64,000 bases of DNA from Vanilla planifolia. Lineage: Eukaryota; Streptophyta; Magnoliopsida; Asparagales; Orchidaceae. The DNA is taken from NCBI GenBank assembly GCA_023846275.1, contig CM043870.1:2169527-2233526 (forward strand). Reading direction: 5' to 3'. This document shows, in pieces, positions 1-11,952 of this stretch; positions within the stretch are counted from its first letter, which is position 1, and the number at the start of each line of letters is the position of its first letter. Under the pieces are notes generated by a model. The model was not told the origin of the DNA. It made no database searches and saw only the letters and a list, made by a program, of their open reading frames with translations. A program made the position numbers and the translations under genes.

Positions 1-440
1 GCAGTATTGTATTCGATGAAACAATAACCTAGTGTTTTCTGGCTATCTGGATTGACTGGCATCCAAAGACCACCATCACGAATCACGCCAATTTGGCTGT
101 ATATCTTTCGGATGACACCTTCAAGCTTTTCAAATTTCTCGGAGGATACAATAGGAAGATTGTCAACCACTATAACATTTCCAAATCCAGACTCTAGTTC
201 AAGGGATTCTTCATGATAAAGGTCCTCTTCATCATCACTGAATATGTTGAAACATATGTAAAAGGAATAATCATGCAAAAACTTTAATGAGAGCTACCAT
301 GACTTTTTGGATTACCACCTCTTGATGCCAAAATCTTCACCAGGGGGAAGGTTGATTGCATTCAAATCAACTACAGACAAGTCAATTCCCAATCCACGGG
401 CAGTGGCTTCTATATCTTCCAATGATACTTGTTCTGGCAT
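1..440 (-). CDS. EIF3B: eIF3 subunit B, tandem copy A (5' part only, runs off left edge)
   Basis: Second copy of the gene for translation initiation factor 3 subunit b, the scaffold subunit of the eIF3 complex that helps load mRNA on the 40S subunit. Only the first two coding exons are visible: 440..319 (start codon at 440-438, 40 codons plus 2 nt) and 237..1. They encode the acidic N-terminus (starts MPEQVSLEDIE, contains LPPGEDFGIK) and the first part of the RRM (NVIVVDNLP, GYCFIEY). The exon is cut by the window edge 4 nt before its end as judged from copy B. Splice sites are intact. Against copy B I see five changes in the second exon, of which two alter the protein (Ile for Val before RKIYSQIG, Thr for Asn in EYN-T-A), and one silent change in the first. 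The reading frame is open, so nothing here suggests a pseudogene, but the other exons are not visible. Confidence 0.9.
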
Positions 441-450
441 CTTTACAAAT
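441..450 (-). other. EIF3B: 5' UTR part of first coding exon, eIF3b copy A
   Basis: The acceptor AG of the leader intron is at 453-451 (minus strand, reads ttttcccag), so 450..441 is untranslated sequence just before the ATG. The same arrangement occurs in copy B at 34302..34293. Confidence 0.75.
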
Positions 451-1783
451 CTGGGAAAACAAATTCATTCTCTTACTATTAAGTAAACATCCAAATTCTT
501 AGTAGTAAGAATGAACTTAAATAATTATTGAACATTGATACAATAAAAGAAAATGAGGAGAAAAAATTACATGAGTCTTCAAGCTATCCAAACAATTATA
601 TGTCCAGAAAAAAACCTTCTTCATTAGTAAAGAAATTACTCTATCCACATATTTGTTAAGCCTCTAGATACATGCAGATATAATAATAAAACTGCATAGC
701 AAAGACAGTTGACCAACCAAGCAGCTCACCAGGGGACTATCCTGATCTGATTAGCAACTTTTTAGAAAAGCTTCAAAAGAGAATTAGCTGAGATCAATAT
801 AAACTGGCTGGTTTCCCTAATTTCGATCAGATTTTCTATCCCTAAATGGATTAATGCTAACCTGGATCCATTCAACATATTTAAAGTGATGTAACCCATC
901 AAACTAAAGTTTCTTTAAAAGAAGTACAGTACAACATGAACCTGAAACCAAACTTACAACTGCTTTTAAATCTTGAGCATTTTATCTATCAAATATTTTA
1001 AAAAAAGAAGCTCCTGCTCCCCCTTCTTGTTGGGAACAAGAACTTGAAGATGACTATGGGGAAAGCCCACAGAGCATGGCACCAGGCCTAAAATAAAATT
1101 AAATCTCATAATATATGGAAAAATAACATGTGAACAACATGATAGTTGCAAGAAACATTATGTACTACAGACTGAAAGTCTTGACAATTGCCCATCTTAG
1201 CAAATCTCAATGTAGCTTCAAACTTGTTTTTGATTTATTTTAAAGACCTTTGGTACTCTAATTCATGCAAAGAAGCTCTTTTTCACTTATTTACTAGATC
1301 CAAAAGGCTTAAATTATCAAAGGAGTCGTGGATCATTAATGAATTAATTAAAGAGAGCTGTCATAACCTACCCATATGCTTTTTTTGATAGCACTACCAT
1401 TAAAAAAGTTCGGTTGAGATGCACCTTTTAAGTGGGACTAAGTGTAGAGCCTTAACTTCAAACAAGCTCATGGTCACTTCAAAGTTGAAATTTAGAATAT
1501 CAAAACAATGCTTTATGTTTAAGAATTTAAAATCTTAGTTTTTGTTTTTAATTCATATTTATCTAGGACTAAATTTGTTTATTTTATATTAAACTAGGTT
1601 TAAAATTTTAGACTAGTTTGGATCATATTTTATTTATCTTTAGGATATTTCTTTGTTTTATAGAGACATATTAGAAATGGTAAAGCTATTTAGTTCTTTA
1701 TGGAATGGAAAACAATAGATTTTTTTTGGATAAAACTTTGAATTGCATGCTACAAGCTATCCCCTTAAAGACACCCGAAATGA

Positions 1784-4700
1784 GGCCAACCCTTCCTCCT
1801 TTCCCCTCCTCCAACTTCCTCACTCTAGGTCACTCCTCCCTCCCATCACCATAGTCAACTTCTCCCTTTAAGCCACCACCCCTCTCTCCTCCCACTAGGC
1901 TACCCCCCAATTCTCTGTCTAAAACTACCGTTGATTTCTCTCTTTATGCTGTTGCCCCTCTTCTCTCTCAAAGAGATGGCACCTCTCCATCTCTCCCTAT
2001 TTTTTATCATCACCAATTTCTCCCTCTACAATCACTAGTCACAACTTTCTCTCCGCCTTCAATGTTCCTTGTTATTCTGAAAGACAAAAGTCGCATTTAG
2101 CAGTGTTATCAAAGATAGATTTATCTATTGTTAGTCTAATATTAAAGCAAAAGATCTTGACAAAAAAATTAAAAATCACAAGGAATTTAAGAATCAAGAA
2201 ATCACTAATGGATACAACTTCTCAAACATTAGATAAGAGGCTAAAAAGAGAGTTGTTGAAAAGAAATAAGCAAGTGAAAATCTTGAGTGCATTATTCCCT
2301 TATGATTGACTTTCCCCTTTGACAAATAAGTATAATGAGTTGTAACTCCATAAATTGTGATCTATATTTAGTAATAGTTTCTACTAAGTAGCCAACCTAA
2401 ATCGAGTTAAACATGTCTTAAAACCAAAAATGTTAATTAAAGATATGATTCTATTCATAATTTTTTGCCAACCTAAAATATCTTTTTTATATAAGACATC
2501 AAATTTTGCTTTTAAAGAATCTTTTTGCATAAATTCATTTTAGGTTCTCACCTTTTTTGTTGCCATAATTAGATAAGAAAGGAAATAAAAAAAAATTATT
2601 TTATTTAGAAACAACTCATTTTTTTGAGGATCTCGTACAAACAAATTTCACGTTCGAATTTATTTTTTTACATCTTGAATATTTGTTCAATATAGAATGA
2701 CATTAAAGAAAATACTACTAAAAGACTAAAAAAAGTTAAAATTGACCTAGACAATTAAAACTTTATGATGCATGATCTTTGAAAAAGGTAATATAGAGAT
2801 CACTCTTTAAAAATTGATCGAACAAATAACAATATTATTAGAACAAAGAAACAGAGCAAACCTACCATCACCATGTTCTCTAAATGATTATGAACTAAAT
2901 TTATCAAAAGAAAAAATAAACGAAATAAGAGAGATCCTCCTCTCAAATCATAGAGATGATCAAATAGGTATACACAAAAATATTAAAATGAGATACCCAC
3001 TTTTGATGATGTTCATAACCCAAATAAGTTTCATGACAAATGATATCTTCAACTAATATAATTTCAATGATCATCAAAGGATTCGTTTGCCAAAATTATG
3101 TTGATAAACATGCCAAGATTTTTGAATAAATATTTTACAAAAAGAAGAAAGATTATCTAGAAGAGTCCAAATGTAATTAGAAATGAAGGATATGATGAAA
3201 AAAAAATTACTATCTTTAGACATTACAACAAAAAGTTGCACAAGATCTTTTAATTCTATATATCTTGATATAAATATAAAATAATATTGAAATATATTAT
3301 CATGATTTCATAATATGCTTATATAAAATAAAATTATCAACAACTTGCTAAACACAATCATGAATAACTAATCATATGAATAAGCATTCAATGCCAATTT
3401 TTTGAATTAAATTATAATACCAATTTTCTATCCCAAATTTTTTGATTTGTAGTAACTTTTCCTTTTAAGTAGTCTTAGTCTATGTCTCTTTATAAAGCTT
3501 GAACCTCTTCTTTTAATTTCCTCTTTCTTGTTTATGGTGGCTACACTAATTCTCTCTAATTCCTTTCCCTTCCTCTTCAACAAACCTTCTTTCTTCACTT
3601 TTTATTATCTCTCTCTTATAGTCTTGATTATGCTTAAAATTTTTGTCCAAATTCTCCAACCTACGGCCCTTGATCTCTCGATCCATGCCTACATTCACTC
3701 ATCCGATCCTTCCTCTTCTCTCAACTAATGCACCATCTCCTCTTTTAATAGTTTTTGTTGCTTGGATTCATCATTAGGTTAGGTTTCCTTGCTACCAATT
3801 AGGGTTAGGTTTTAGGAATAATAAAAACAAAAATTAAGTTTTATTAAAACTTAGGTTATTATTTAATTTATGCAATCTTTCTTTCAAACAATGTTAAAGA
3901 TTTGTTAGCTAATACCATGTCAGTTATTACGATAAGTTCTACATGTCGATCAATTTTTAAATTTTCTAGAGTAATTTAATATTTTTTAAACATAAAATCC
4001 ATATAAACATATTTTACTCCTAGAAAATAAACTAGCAACAAGAAGGGAACATTTGCAAGGTTAAAATTTACCCACATACAGTTTCCATCAAGAGAATAAC
4101 AAGGATGCACTTCAAGCCCTTCAAGGCATCAAAAGAAAAAACACCAATGATGCATATTGTTTCAAATAATCACCAAGAAACTTGAGAATGATAAATAAAT
4201 AAAAAATCTTTATCAATTTTGTCAATTTTCAAAGGATAAAGGATAATAAATAATCAAAATGATAAAAAATAATCAATTATAAAGATATAAATAAGAACAA
4301 TGGTAATGCCTATGATGACCAAGTCTTGCAAAAAAAAAGATTAAATAGCAATAAAGTCAAGAATAAAATACTAAATAAGTGATAGTGCTAAATTACACAA
4401 ATTCTATCCAACAAGAACTAGGGTAGCCAAAAAACCAAATCAAAAAGCAATTTCATCCCCAACAGACCCAAACTAGGTCCAACATTTCGACATTCAATTT
4501 TTTCTCCTATTCTAAACTGATTTTAATAGATGTAACCCTGATCTAAATGGCGCAACCGATTCAAGATCGATGATTTCTCACATAAGCAAGAAAAATACCT
4601 TTCACCAATAGTAGCATGATTCTTCAACTAATTATATACAAGACGATACCTTGATTGCGAATCATATATGCATTAAATGATATAAACTAATGAAAAAGAG

Positions 4701-5260
4701 AGAACCTAAAATAAAGAATTTTTTATAGACAATTAATCTAAACTAAATATTATGATCAGCCATCTTAGCTCAAAATGTTGTACTTATCATAATACTTCTA
4801 ATAAACACTTCAAATAAAAAATATAAAAAAAAATTATCGATGACATAATGCTTAGTGCATGAATAAGAGAAATAAAATATATCGAGTGATTTTGACAAAT
4901 TTATAGCCTATTAATGAAACTGTGTGGAATAACAAATGTAAGGAACATGAAAGTTTTTTTGGAAACAATGAAATAAATGTTTTAAATAGGTTTTACATAA
5001 GTAAGCTATCAATTAGCAAGATCATTAAGAAAAATAAACAAGTTACTTTCAAAAGGGTGGCACCAAACATTTAGTAAAAAATGAGATTTACAAAGTTTTT
5101 TTATTAGCACAATTTTTAGGGGCGATTGATACAAATGAAACACTCGCTAGTTGCATGGAAAAATGAAGAAACAAGTACCTTGATAATGCTAATATAATAA
5201 CTTCCAATCCTAATCATGATAGTTATCGTTGATAAAGGGTTAGTTTTTTAAATATTTTCA
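1784..5260 (+). repeat. Dispersed intron repeat block, copy 1
   Basis: A 3.5 kb block within eIF3b copy A intron 1. It recurs almost unchanged in reverse orientation at 11953-15516, as copy B intron sequence at about 35640-41990, and in part (reversed) at 45712-46887. Two short open frames inside it (3528-3728 and 2814-3056) translate identically in the reversed copy at 13575-13775 and 14247-14489, which shows recent duplication rather than coding function. It starts with pyrimidine-rich sequence (1784-2060) and has no terminal inverted repeats that I can see, so its class is unknown. A 3' sub-part (about 4130-4560) belongs to an older family also seen at 46888-47530 and 54690-55430. Confidence 0.8.
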
Positions 5261-7159
5261 TGTGCTTCAGCAATCTGAAATCTACGAAACCTTAATTTTA
5301 ATTTGTTCCCAAAAGCAAATAAAGGACTTTAGCCAAATGTATATCACGTTATAGTTTCCATCTTCAAGAAAACTTTAGCAGTGTGTATCAATCCAGATGA
5401 TTACAGCAAAGCCCTTTTTTCAAACATTATGCAACAACACAGCAGGTTGACAACATCAACAATCTGAGACCACAGAAACAAGAATGTCTTCAATAGCTTA
5501 ACAAGATAAAATTCATCCTGAGATGCCTAGAAGCATTAATGGAATGGACAAAAGCAATTTTTTTTGGGATTTTTAAGTTAAACAAGAAAAGTTGGTAAAA
5601 AAGGCAAAGAACAAAAAGTATCCATAACACATTATATCACAACTGTTTACGAATTTGAACAAGGAAAGTCAACATGAAAAGATGTTCCAATCAGCATATA
5701 AATGCAATTGAAACAAAAAAGTTTCACAATGTAGTGGAACCCAAAAAAACAGATCATAAATAATCATGCCAATCTAAGCCAAAAAAAATTCTTGTGACAT
5801 AGCTAATAGTACCATTAGCTGCTTAAGACATTAAAGATCATCCATTAGAATTTATTGCTAGACCTAGTCTGAAATGAAACTAAATCCATTAATCTCTTGC
5901 TGATTTTGTATGAATAAGGTAAATCCAAATGGATCAAATTTAGTTGTGCTCTTATTACAAATATTAAACAGTTGGCTCGATCCTAAAGACATCAACCCAA
6001 ACTAAACAGTTAAAATGATTTAAATAATTATGAATGTTTAAAAGTCACACGAAATTATACCTAAATACATGTAAACATATCCATGTACATTTGCATTCAC
6101 ACGAGAAATAAAAAGCACAATAATTACATAGGATTGCACACCATTATTTTGCTAGCACATAAATTTAACTAGAGGAAATCATCTTAGGTGTCTATTACAA
6201 CATCATTACGGGCCTAGAGAAAGCATAAAAAACAAGAGCTTAAGCATAATGTATAGATGACGCAAAGTCAGTTTGATAAAACAAGTATCAAATGCCGACA
6301 AGAACTTTAAGAGCCATAGAACCTTCAAAACAGATATATAACTATCAAATAGTAGCTTAGAACATATATTTACTTGCACAAATGAATCTTTGAATCATGT
6401 TACACATTCAGATGCTAGAACAAAAGCATAAAATACAAAAGCCATAATGCAAGGACGTCTAAAAAATGCAAGCTAAAGAAACTCCAAAAGTGTGAAATGT
6501 AATAGGTAAAATGAAAGAATAACATTAGCATTTTTGATATCTGATAAAAAAAAAAAGCACACTCAACGTATTCAAGGATCATGAGTGAAAAGAAACGAAC
6601 TTTCTTATGCAGCATCTGCAACAAAGGAATGATGAAAGAAAAATCAAAGCCTATGGTGATTAATTGAGCATGTAGCATTTTGAGCATCAAAAAATAACAA
6701 CGAGAAACATACACGGTACAGAATAGCTTCATGTTTTCCCGTAAAGAAAACAGTATCGCCGTAATTAGACCATAGATTGTCGCTAACAAAATTTCTCCAT
6801 TAAAAAGCCCAGATTTGGCAATGTCCCAATGTCACTTTTTCCATTCTTAAATTGTGATGCGACTGGCTTGACGTGCACAAATGAAGTGTTTAAAAACTCT
6901 ACCCTCACATCCTTCAAATCAAAATTAATGGAACCATAATACACAGAAAGCAATGGGCATTAAAAGCTCTCAGCTTTAGCATTAAGCTTGAGCTATAAGC
7001 TACAAATTGCAAGACATAACATCAACAGCTAATTGGAATGGTTTAACCCAATCAATAAAAGCTCGTCAAAAAGAAACAAACCAGTCATTTAACAATTAAA
7101 TCATCAGCACATTCTCCGCCACCACACTAACCCTCCATGAAGGTTATGATCTTTTCAAG

Positions 7160-7480
7160 ATAACAGAGTGCGTCTACTTGGTGTTTGTGGCTTTTCTTGT
7201 GGTTGTCCTAGTCATATTCTAGAAATCTTCCAGATTGATTTAAAATTCAAAAATTTTGGTATGCTCCAATCCTTCATTAGAAAAGGGACTTGAGAGAACT
7301 ATGAGATTTGGTAAAGAGTACTCTTTGCTCTCCATTTCATATACAACCATCACGATCTTGTAATTATTAGAATAATCTCCTTGTCTCCCATTAAAGTAGG
7401 TCCAATTTGCGGCCAAACAAAGTAAACACTAACACCTTTTCCTTATCTCAACATGCTGCTATTTTGTAGGTCGTCGCATC
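7160..7480 (+). repeat. Copia-like LTR fragment (decayed)
   Basis: The stretch reads as the tail of a copia-type LTR: 'cttgtaattattagaataat', then a 'aaagtaggtccaatttgcgg' segment resembling the common 'guanine-rich end, adjacent to a brand of PBS' region of plant Copia LTRs. No protein-coding part is attached. The same fragment is in copy B at 43895-44235, so it predates the eIF3b duplication. Recognition is by resemblance only. Confidence 0.3.
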
Positions 7481-7842
7481 GCATCCTATCAACACTCCCA
7501 AGCAAATGAATAGTTTGTCACAACACAGACTAATGGAACCATAATGAACAAAAAGCAATGGACATTAAATCTCCCATAAGTTCCAGCATTATCTACCAAC
7601 AAAAAGATGCAGAAGCATCAGCATGCAATCGGAAGCATCCTACCCTATCGTAACAAGCCGGGAACAGAACAACACACCAAAGATTTGACAGAAGAAATCA
7701 GCAACATGCTCTCGGCCATCTACGGATACCACATAAACGGACTAGAGAAAAGTATAATTCAAGAGAACGCACGCGGTTCCTCTTCAAATCGAAACATGAA
7801 CCCTAACGACAAAGAAAGAGAGAGAGAGAGAGATGATCTCAC

Positions 7843-7985
7843 CGCAGCTGGATCCACCGGAGTTCCCGTGCGTCGAGGATGATCGATAGGTCCAGCCAGG
7901 ATTCTCAGGGAGAAGTGATTGGGTCAAGGCACACGAGTAGATCCTGCGAGTCGACAACAGAGAGCCAGTGAGTGAGAGAAACTTA
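7843..7985 (-). other. EIF3B: eIF3b copy A 5' leader exon (non-coding, inferred)
   Basis: Minus-strand exon ending at a strong donor (GCTGCG|GTGAGAT, donor GT at 7842-7841). Its sequence is conserved in copy B at 44599-44745, where the donor is also intact. The exon lies 7.4 kb upstream of the start-codon exon, which itself begins right after an acceptor AG, so an upstream leader exon is required. A (GA)n tract (about 7816-7834) sits just inside the intron. The 5' end is a guess, set at the fall-off in GC content next to the 'aacatatatcc' TATA-like stretch. Confidence 0.6.
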
Positions 7986-8660
7986 AGAGCGAAGGATATA
8001 TGTTCTAAACAGCGCTCTTGTTTTTAATTTAACTTAAAAAGCTAGTTTTGAAACTTTTTAACATAAACAGTCATCTTAAAGTGGGGCAATAATAACACAT
8101 TACTCACTTAATAATTTTGTATTTCCTTAGTACCTTGTGGTGAAAAAATAGAAGCTTTTTTTGAATATTTTTTTTGTTTTAATAATAAAATATATATAAT
8201 ACAATACTGCTTCTAAACATTTCTCTATATTAATTTATTTATAAAACTCAATTTAGCATCTAAATTTTCAATTTTAAACCACTTAATATCATTTTTTCTA
8301 ATTTCAATATTACAACGTGATAAAACTTTATTTATATCTTGTGTATATTTTAATATCAATATACATCAAATAATAATATAATTATAAATCTTAACATCAT
8401 ATATAATTGTCAATAATATACATACAATTATTTATTATACATCCATAAAAGTATCAAACAATTATAATATATACCTTATAAAATCATAGGTATGACATTT
8501 CGTTTATTATATAAAGCTTTTAGATGTGATATAATATCCTTGTCTCCTCAAGATCACAAGGAATCTCGATGCATTTGAAATTTTAGTGTCAAAAAATAGA
8601 CAAAATGTAACAATAATTATAATAAAATAACATTTTATCATAATTCGATATACTTAAACT
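7986..8660. other. AT-rich upstream region of eIF3b copy A
   Basis: Presumed promoter flank of copy A. It is AT-rich with no coding signal. It aligns with 44746-45360 upstream of copy B, but copy A has an additional ~55 bp near 8070-8125. I recognise no specific elements. Confidence 0.5.
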
Positions 8661-8679
8661 TTGTTCAAAAGAAAGTCTT

Positions 8680-9780
8680 GGCTGAAGAAATCATAAAGAG
8701 TGATTAGTAGCAAGAACCGGTTTCGAGCAAAACAAAAGGCATTTTGCTAAAAATAGTAATACTAATTAACAAATTGTATTACTTATTAACTCTACCATCA
8801 AAATTATAACGACCCAACCCCCATTATATTAGTTTTTAAGGATCAATTTTTTCAAATAAAAACCATTTATCAATTTCCAATCAAAAACAGCTTCTCATGT
8901 ATTTGTTTACTCTTTTCAACACATCTATTTAACATTTACAATAGCAACACTCAAAGCATTCTATATTAAGTATTAACAATGTTCTATACAATTATTTACT
9001 AATTAGCTATTGTTATTTGAAATCCACAATTCTATAAAATCAACCTACAAGCAAAAAGGTAATATTCAATAAATTTCAAACAAGTAAATCGAAGATAATA
9101 AAATACAAATGGACATAAAACATAAGCAAAAGCAAATCATAATAACTTTAATCCAAAGAACTAAAAATAGATTAACAACATTAACATAACACCAAAAATG
9201 ATAATAACTCTTAAACAAACCACACAATTGTTTAATTATAATATTGTTTAGTCATCTAAGGAATCCTCTCTAAAAGGAGACCAGGTCGTCCAGATACTGA
9301 TTAGGAGACAAACTCAACCCAATGACAATTGGGAGACCAACTTAACCCAACTTCATCATCATCAATAGTCATAATCATTAGAAGAATAATTCATCACAAT
9401 GACGACTAAGAGACCAACCCACTCTAATCTCATTAAGGCATCACATAAAATCATCTAATTACCACTAGGAGATTAACTGATCCCAATCTCATCAATTCAT
9501 CATAACAACCACTAGAAAACTAATTCATCTCAATGGTTATAACAGACCAACTCGCTTTGATTCATCAAGTCATCATAATAAGCATTGGCAAATGAACTCA
9601 TCCCAACAACAATTAGGATACCAACTCACCCTAATCTCATCATCATGATCATAATCATAACAAATCTCTAAAAAAATAGCATGAATTGGTACAGAAAACA
9701 AATTTTTATCTTCGTTTAACTCATATAAATATATCGTACCATTTATAATTTTCACTTTTTGAACATCGCATATCCTTTAT
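8680..9780 (+). repeat. LTR-like repeat family Y with internal minisatellite, copy 1
   Basis: A block shared with 49690-50100 (copy B, left part replaced) and 55830-57120 (between the prolamin-like genes). It has a 'tataacgacccaaccccc' start near 8806, typical of one end of gypsy-type LTRs. The stretch 9255-9670 is built of degenerate units of the type 'gggagaccaactcaaccc' followed by catcat runs. I see no coding capacity. LTR nature is inferred from the end motif only. Confidence 0.5.
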
Positions 9781-10033
9781 CCTGTATTTTTACACTAATT
9801 ACATATAATATAAAATTAACAAGCTCATCATCACAATGTGTAATTGAACAGAATAAGAACTACGGCAATAAATAACATTAGCCAGATCCATTAAGCAAAA
9901 CATAAATCAAATTCTAAAGTTTCATATGAAGACATAAGAAGCAATCATAATCATGCTGAAATGAGTTCATACAACATATACCGGCACTATAATTCGACAC
10001 ATATACAGCAGTATACTGAATAAAGTCACCTAC

Positions 10034-10410
10034 CTACAAGTCACTGAACGAATCCTTTATCTCCCTAGGTTTCTCTTTCTGCAAGGTATTGTTCCCGTGC
10101 CTCTTGTCCCTAAAAACCCGTCGGCCCTACTCTCACTTCCCAATATCAGCACAACGGAAGGCAACAGCCACAAAAAAGGGTTTTGGACATCACCTGAAAT
10201 CATCGACCGAAATGAAATCAACAAATTTACAGAAGATCGGTGAGCATAACCTAGGGTTTCGAAAATCGCATGAAAACATCGTCGGAACTAGATGACCGGA
10301 AAGCTTACTCCTACACGCAATCTCGACGGCAAAGATGTGGCGGTTTCCAAAAATCGCGCGAATGGGCAGCCGATCGAATGTGTGGGAATTGCAAGACGGC
10401 GAGGGTAAGA
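10034..10410 (-). other. Two-exon leader-like sequence, copy A (gene unknown)
   Basis: A GC-richer island with two exon-like pieces on the minus strand. The first runs from about 10410 to 10194 and ends TTTCAG|GTGATG. The second is 45 nt (10078-10034), with acceptor 'ccttgcag' and donor 'gtaggtga'. The duplicate at 50325-50700 keeps both splice-site pairs and the 45 nt length. It contains 'aaaccctagg', common in plant leaders. No convincing protein is encoded. It could be an alternative upstream leader of eIF3b, since the next minus-strand gene is eIF3b, or the 5' remnant of a lost gene. Confidence 0.4.
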
Positions 10411-10495
10411 CAGTATAGATGTTTAAGTTTTAAATATATGACAATATTAATTAAATAATTTACATTTTATTTGATAATGAAATTTGAAAAATACG

Positions 10496-10497
<2 letters not shown>

Positions 10498-10550
<53 letters not shown>
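10498..10550. repeat. (AT)n microsatellite
   Basis: About 50 bp of uninterrupted AT dinucleotides. It lies exactly where the homology between copy A flank and copy B flank (50790) stops, and next to the LTR end at 10557. Confidence 0.95.
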
Positions 10551-10556
<6 letters not shown>

Positions 10557-10557
<1 letters not shown>

Positions 10558-11952
10558 TGACCGGGCTCAAGCCCCCACCTAACCAAGTACCATTATATAG
10601 CTATTACATCGAGTGAGGACAAATAACCAAAAATCAAAGGTGGGGACCCGACGGTAAGACAAACACAAACTCTAAAATTAACAATATATATGAACATGAA
10701 CATTTTTTTTTTATAATAATCACGCCAAACCCTCCTTTGTTTTTATACATCTCGTGAAAAGGGTTCTTTTGTAGCAGTACCATTCACATCTCTCGGTGTA
10801 GTAATTTCATGACCTGTGATGTAAGCACTAAATGAGATTTTATAAATCTCAGTAGATAAATTCACATAATTAACCAAGGAAATAAAAGACATAACAAAAT
10901 ACCATTAACAATAAATATGAATGTCATACATATAAGGTAATGGCAAATGGAAACCATAAAAATGTCAATTCCTTATATAGTGTGTTGTTATCGGGCCCAA
11001 TTCCATTTGACGCATTATCCTCTGGATCCAATCATCATCAATAAATGACCTCCAGCCGACATCCAACCAAGCACATAACACTAGGCAGATATCTGATCCG
11101 AAGATCGATACCCTGCAACACATGCTGAGCCTAGTGCCACCAGGCAGGTATTAGTACCATACCCTGCAACACATGCTGAGCCTGGTGTAAATCATCATGG
11201 AGTCATATCACATAATACCAGGCAGATATCTGATCCGAAGATCGATACCCTGCGACACACGCTGAGCCTGATATAAACACTAGGCAGATATCTGATCCGA
11301 AGATCGATACCCTGCAACACATGCTGAGCCTAGTGGTGAGGATAATGTTCTCTGGGAATCTCATTTCTTTTTATTTGCCATTTTTTCCAAACATCAATCC
11401 ATGTCATATTAAAAGTCCTTTCATATCATATTGTTTCGTCTCTTTCTTTAGCATATTGTACCATATTATTTCTTTCTTTTTTAGTTGTCATGCAAATGAA
11501 ATAAACATCAACATATAGAATAACCAAACACCTCGTAACTGAAAGAAAATCATGTAAAGCAAACACATAGTAGTGTGCTACATCACAGGGTTAGGAATCT
11601 ATCTACCTGAATTTGCTGTACCACCCGTCTCACTCACTTCTGATTCTTCTCAATGTCCTACAAGCCCGTAAAATACAAAAATAATTAATTTAAATATGCT
11701 TATTAGCCAAAAATTGCTTTCTAAAAGCTTTCCCAAACACACCCCAAAATAAATCCCACAAAGCACTGGACCGGCCACGGTCTATGCTGGACCGCCCGTG
11801 CCCGTCGCTGAACCGCCCGCGCAGAAAAACTTCCTAAAAGCTTTTTCCAAACAGCTTTCCAAAACTGCGTTTTCTAAATTCCCAAATTCCTTGCGCCGTC
11901 GCAGGACCGCCCGCTCGGCGCTGGACCCGACGTACTGGACCGCGCGCTCGAA
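10557..11952 (-). mobile_element. Gypsy-type LTR (solo or truncated), reverse orientation
   Basis: Read on the minus strand, this ends '...gcttgagcccggtca' at 10557, giving a CA terminus. It contains a 'ctgagatttataaaatctca' block comparable to 'ctgggctttataagctca' in the LTR at 47729-49689, and an internal tandem repeat as that LTR does. The start is GC-rich (11760-11952) and is cut by the inverted repeat that begins at 11953, so I cannot see the TG start or any internal coding region. Confidence 0.55.
11040..11340. repeat. LTR-internal minisatellite
   Basis: About four to five units of 50-60 bp sharing 'gcagatatctgatccgaaga', 'tcgataccctgc' and 'acatgctgagcctagtg', with spacers of varying length. 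It lies within the LTR above. Tandem units also occur at the corresponding place of the LTR at 47729-49689. Confidence 0.85.

Larger units (their letters stand above)
451..7842 (-). other. eIF3b copy A leader intron (7.4 kb)
   Basis: The intron lies between the inferred leader exon and the first coding exon. It aligns with copy B 34303-44598 but is about 2.9 kb shorter, because it lacks the block at 37097-39852 and has a roughly 105 bp deletion near 4945. It holds a repeat block (1784-5260) and a copia-like LTR scrap (7160-7480). In the rest (451-1783 and 5261-7159) I see no coding exon. Small open frames there are not conserved in copy B. Confidence 0.7.

Noticed and set aside
1-440. Copy A of eIF3b as a processed pseudogene
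   Set aside because: It keeps introns, splice sites and the leader exon, so it arose by DNA duplication, and its visible frame is open.
2814-3728. Short frames with identical protein copies at 13575-14489
   Set aside because: Identity reflects recent duplication of the repeat. The copy B versions are disrupted and no domain is recognisable.
6415-6789. 124-codon minus-strand frame in eIF3b copy A intron
   Set aside because: In copy B the corresponding frame is broken to about 61 codons by an indel, so there is no selection for coding. The residues are AT-driven hydrophobic.
10498-10550. Possible origin or terminator in the (AT)n tract
   Set aside because: A plain dinucleotide microsatellite. 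Nothing else in the sequence supports a functional element.
11040-11340. CRISPR-like regularly spaced repeats
   Set aside because: Spacers are unequal and part of the repeat unit, and the context is a plant LTR. This is a minisatellite.
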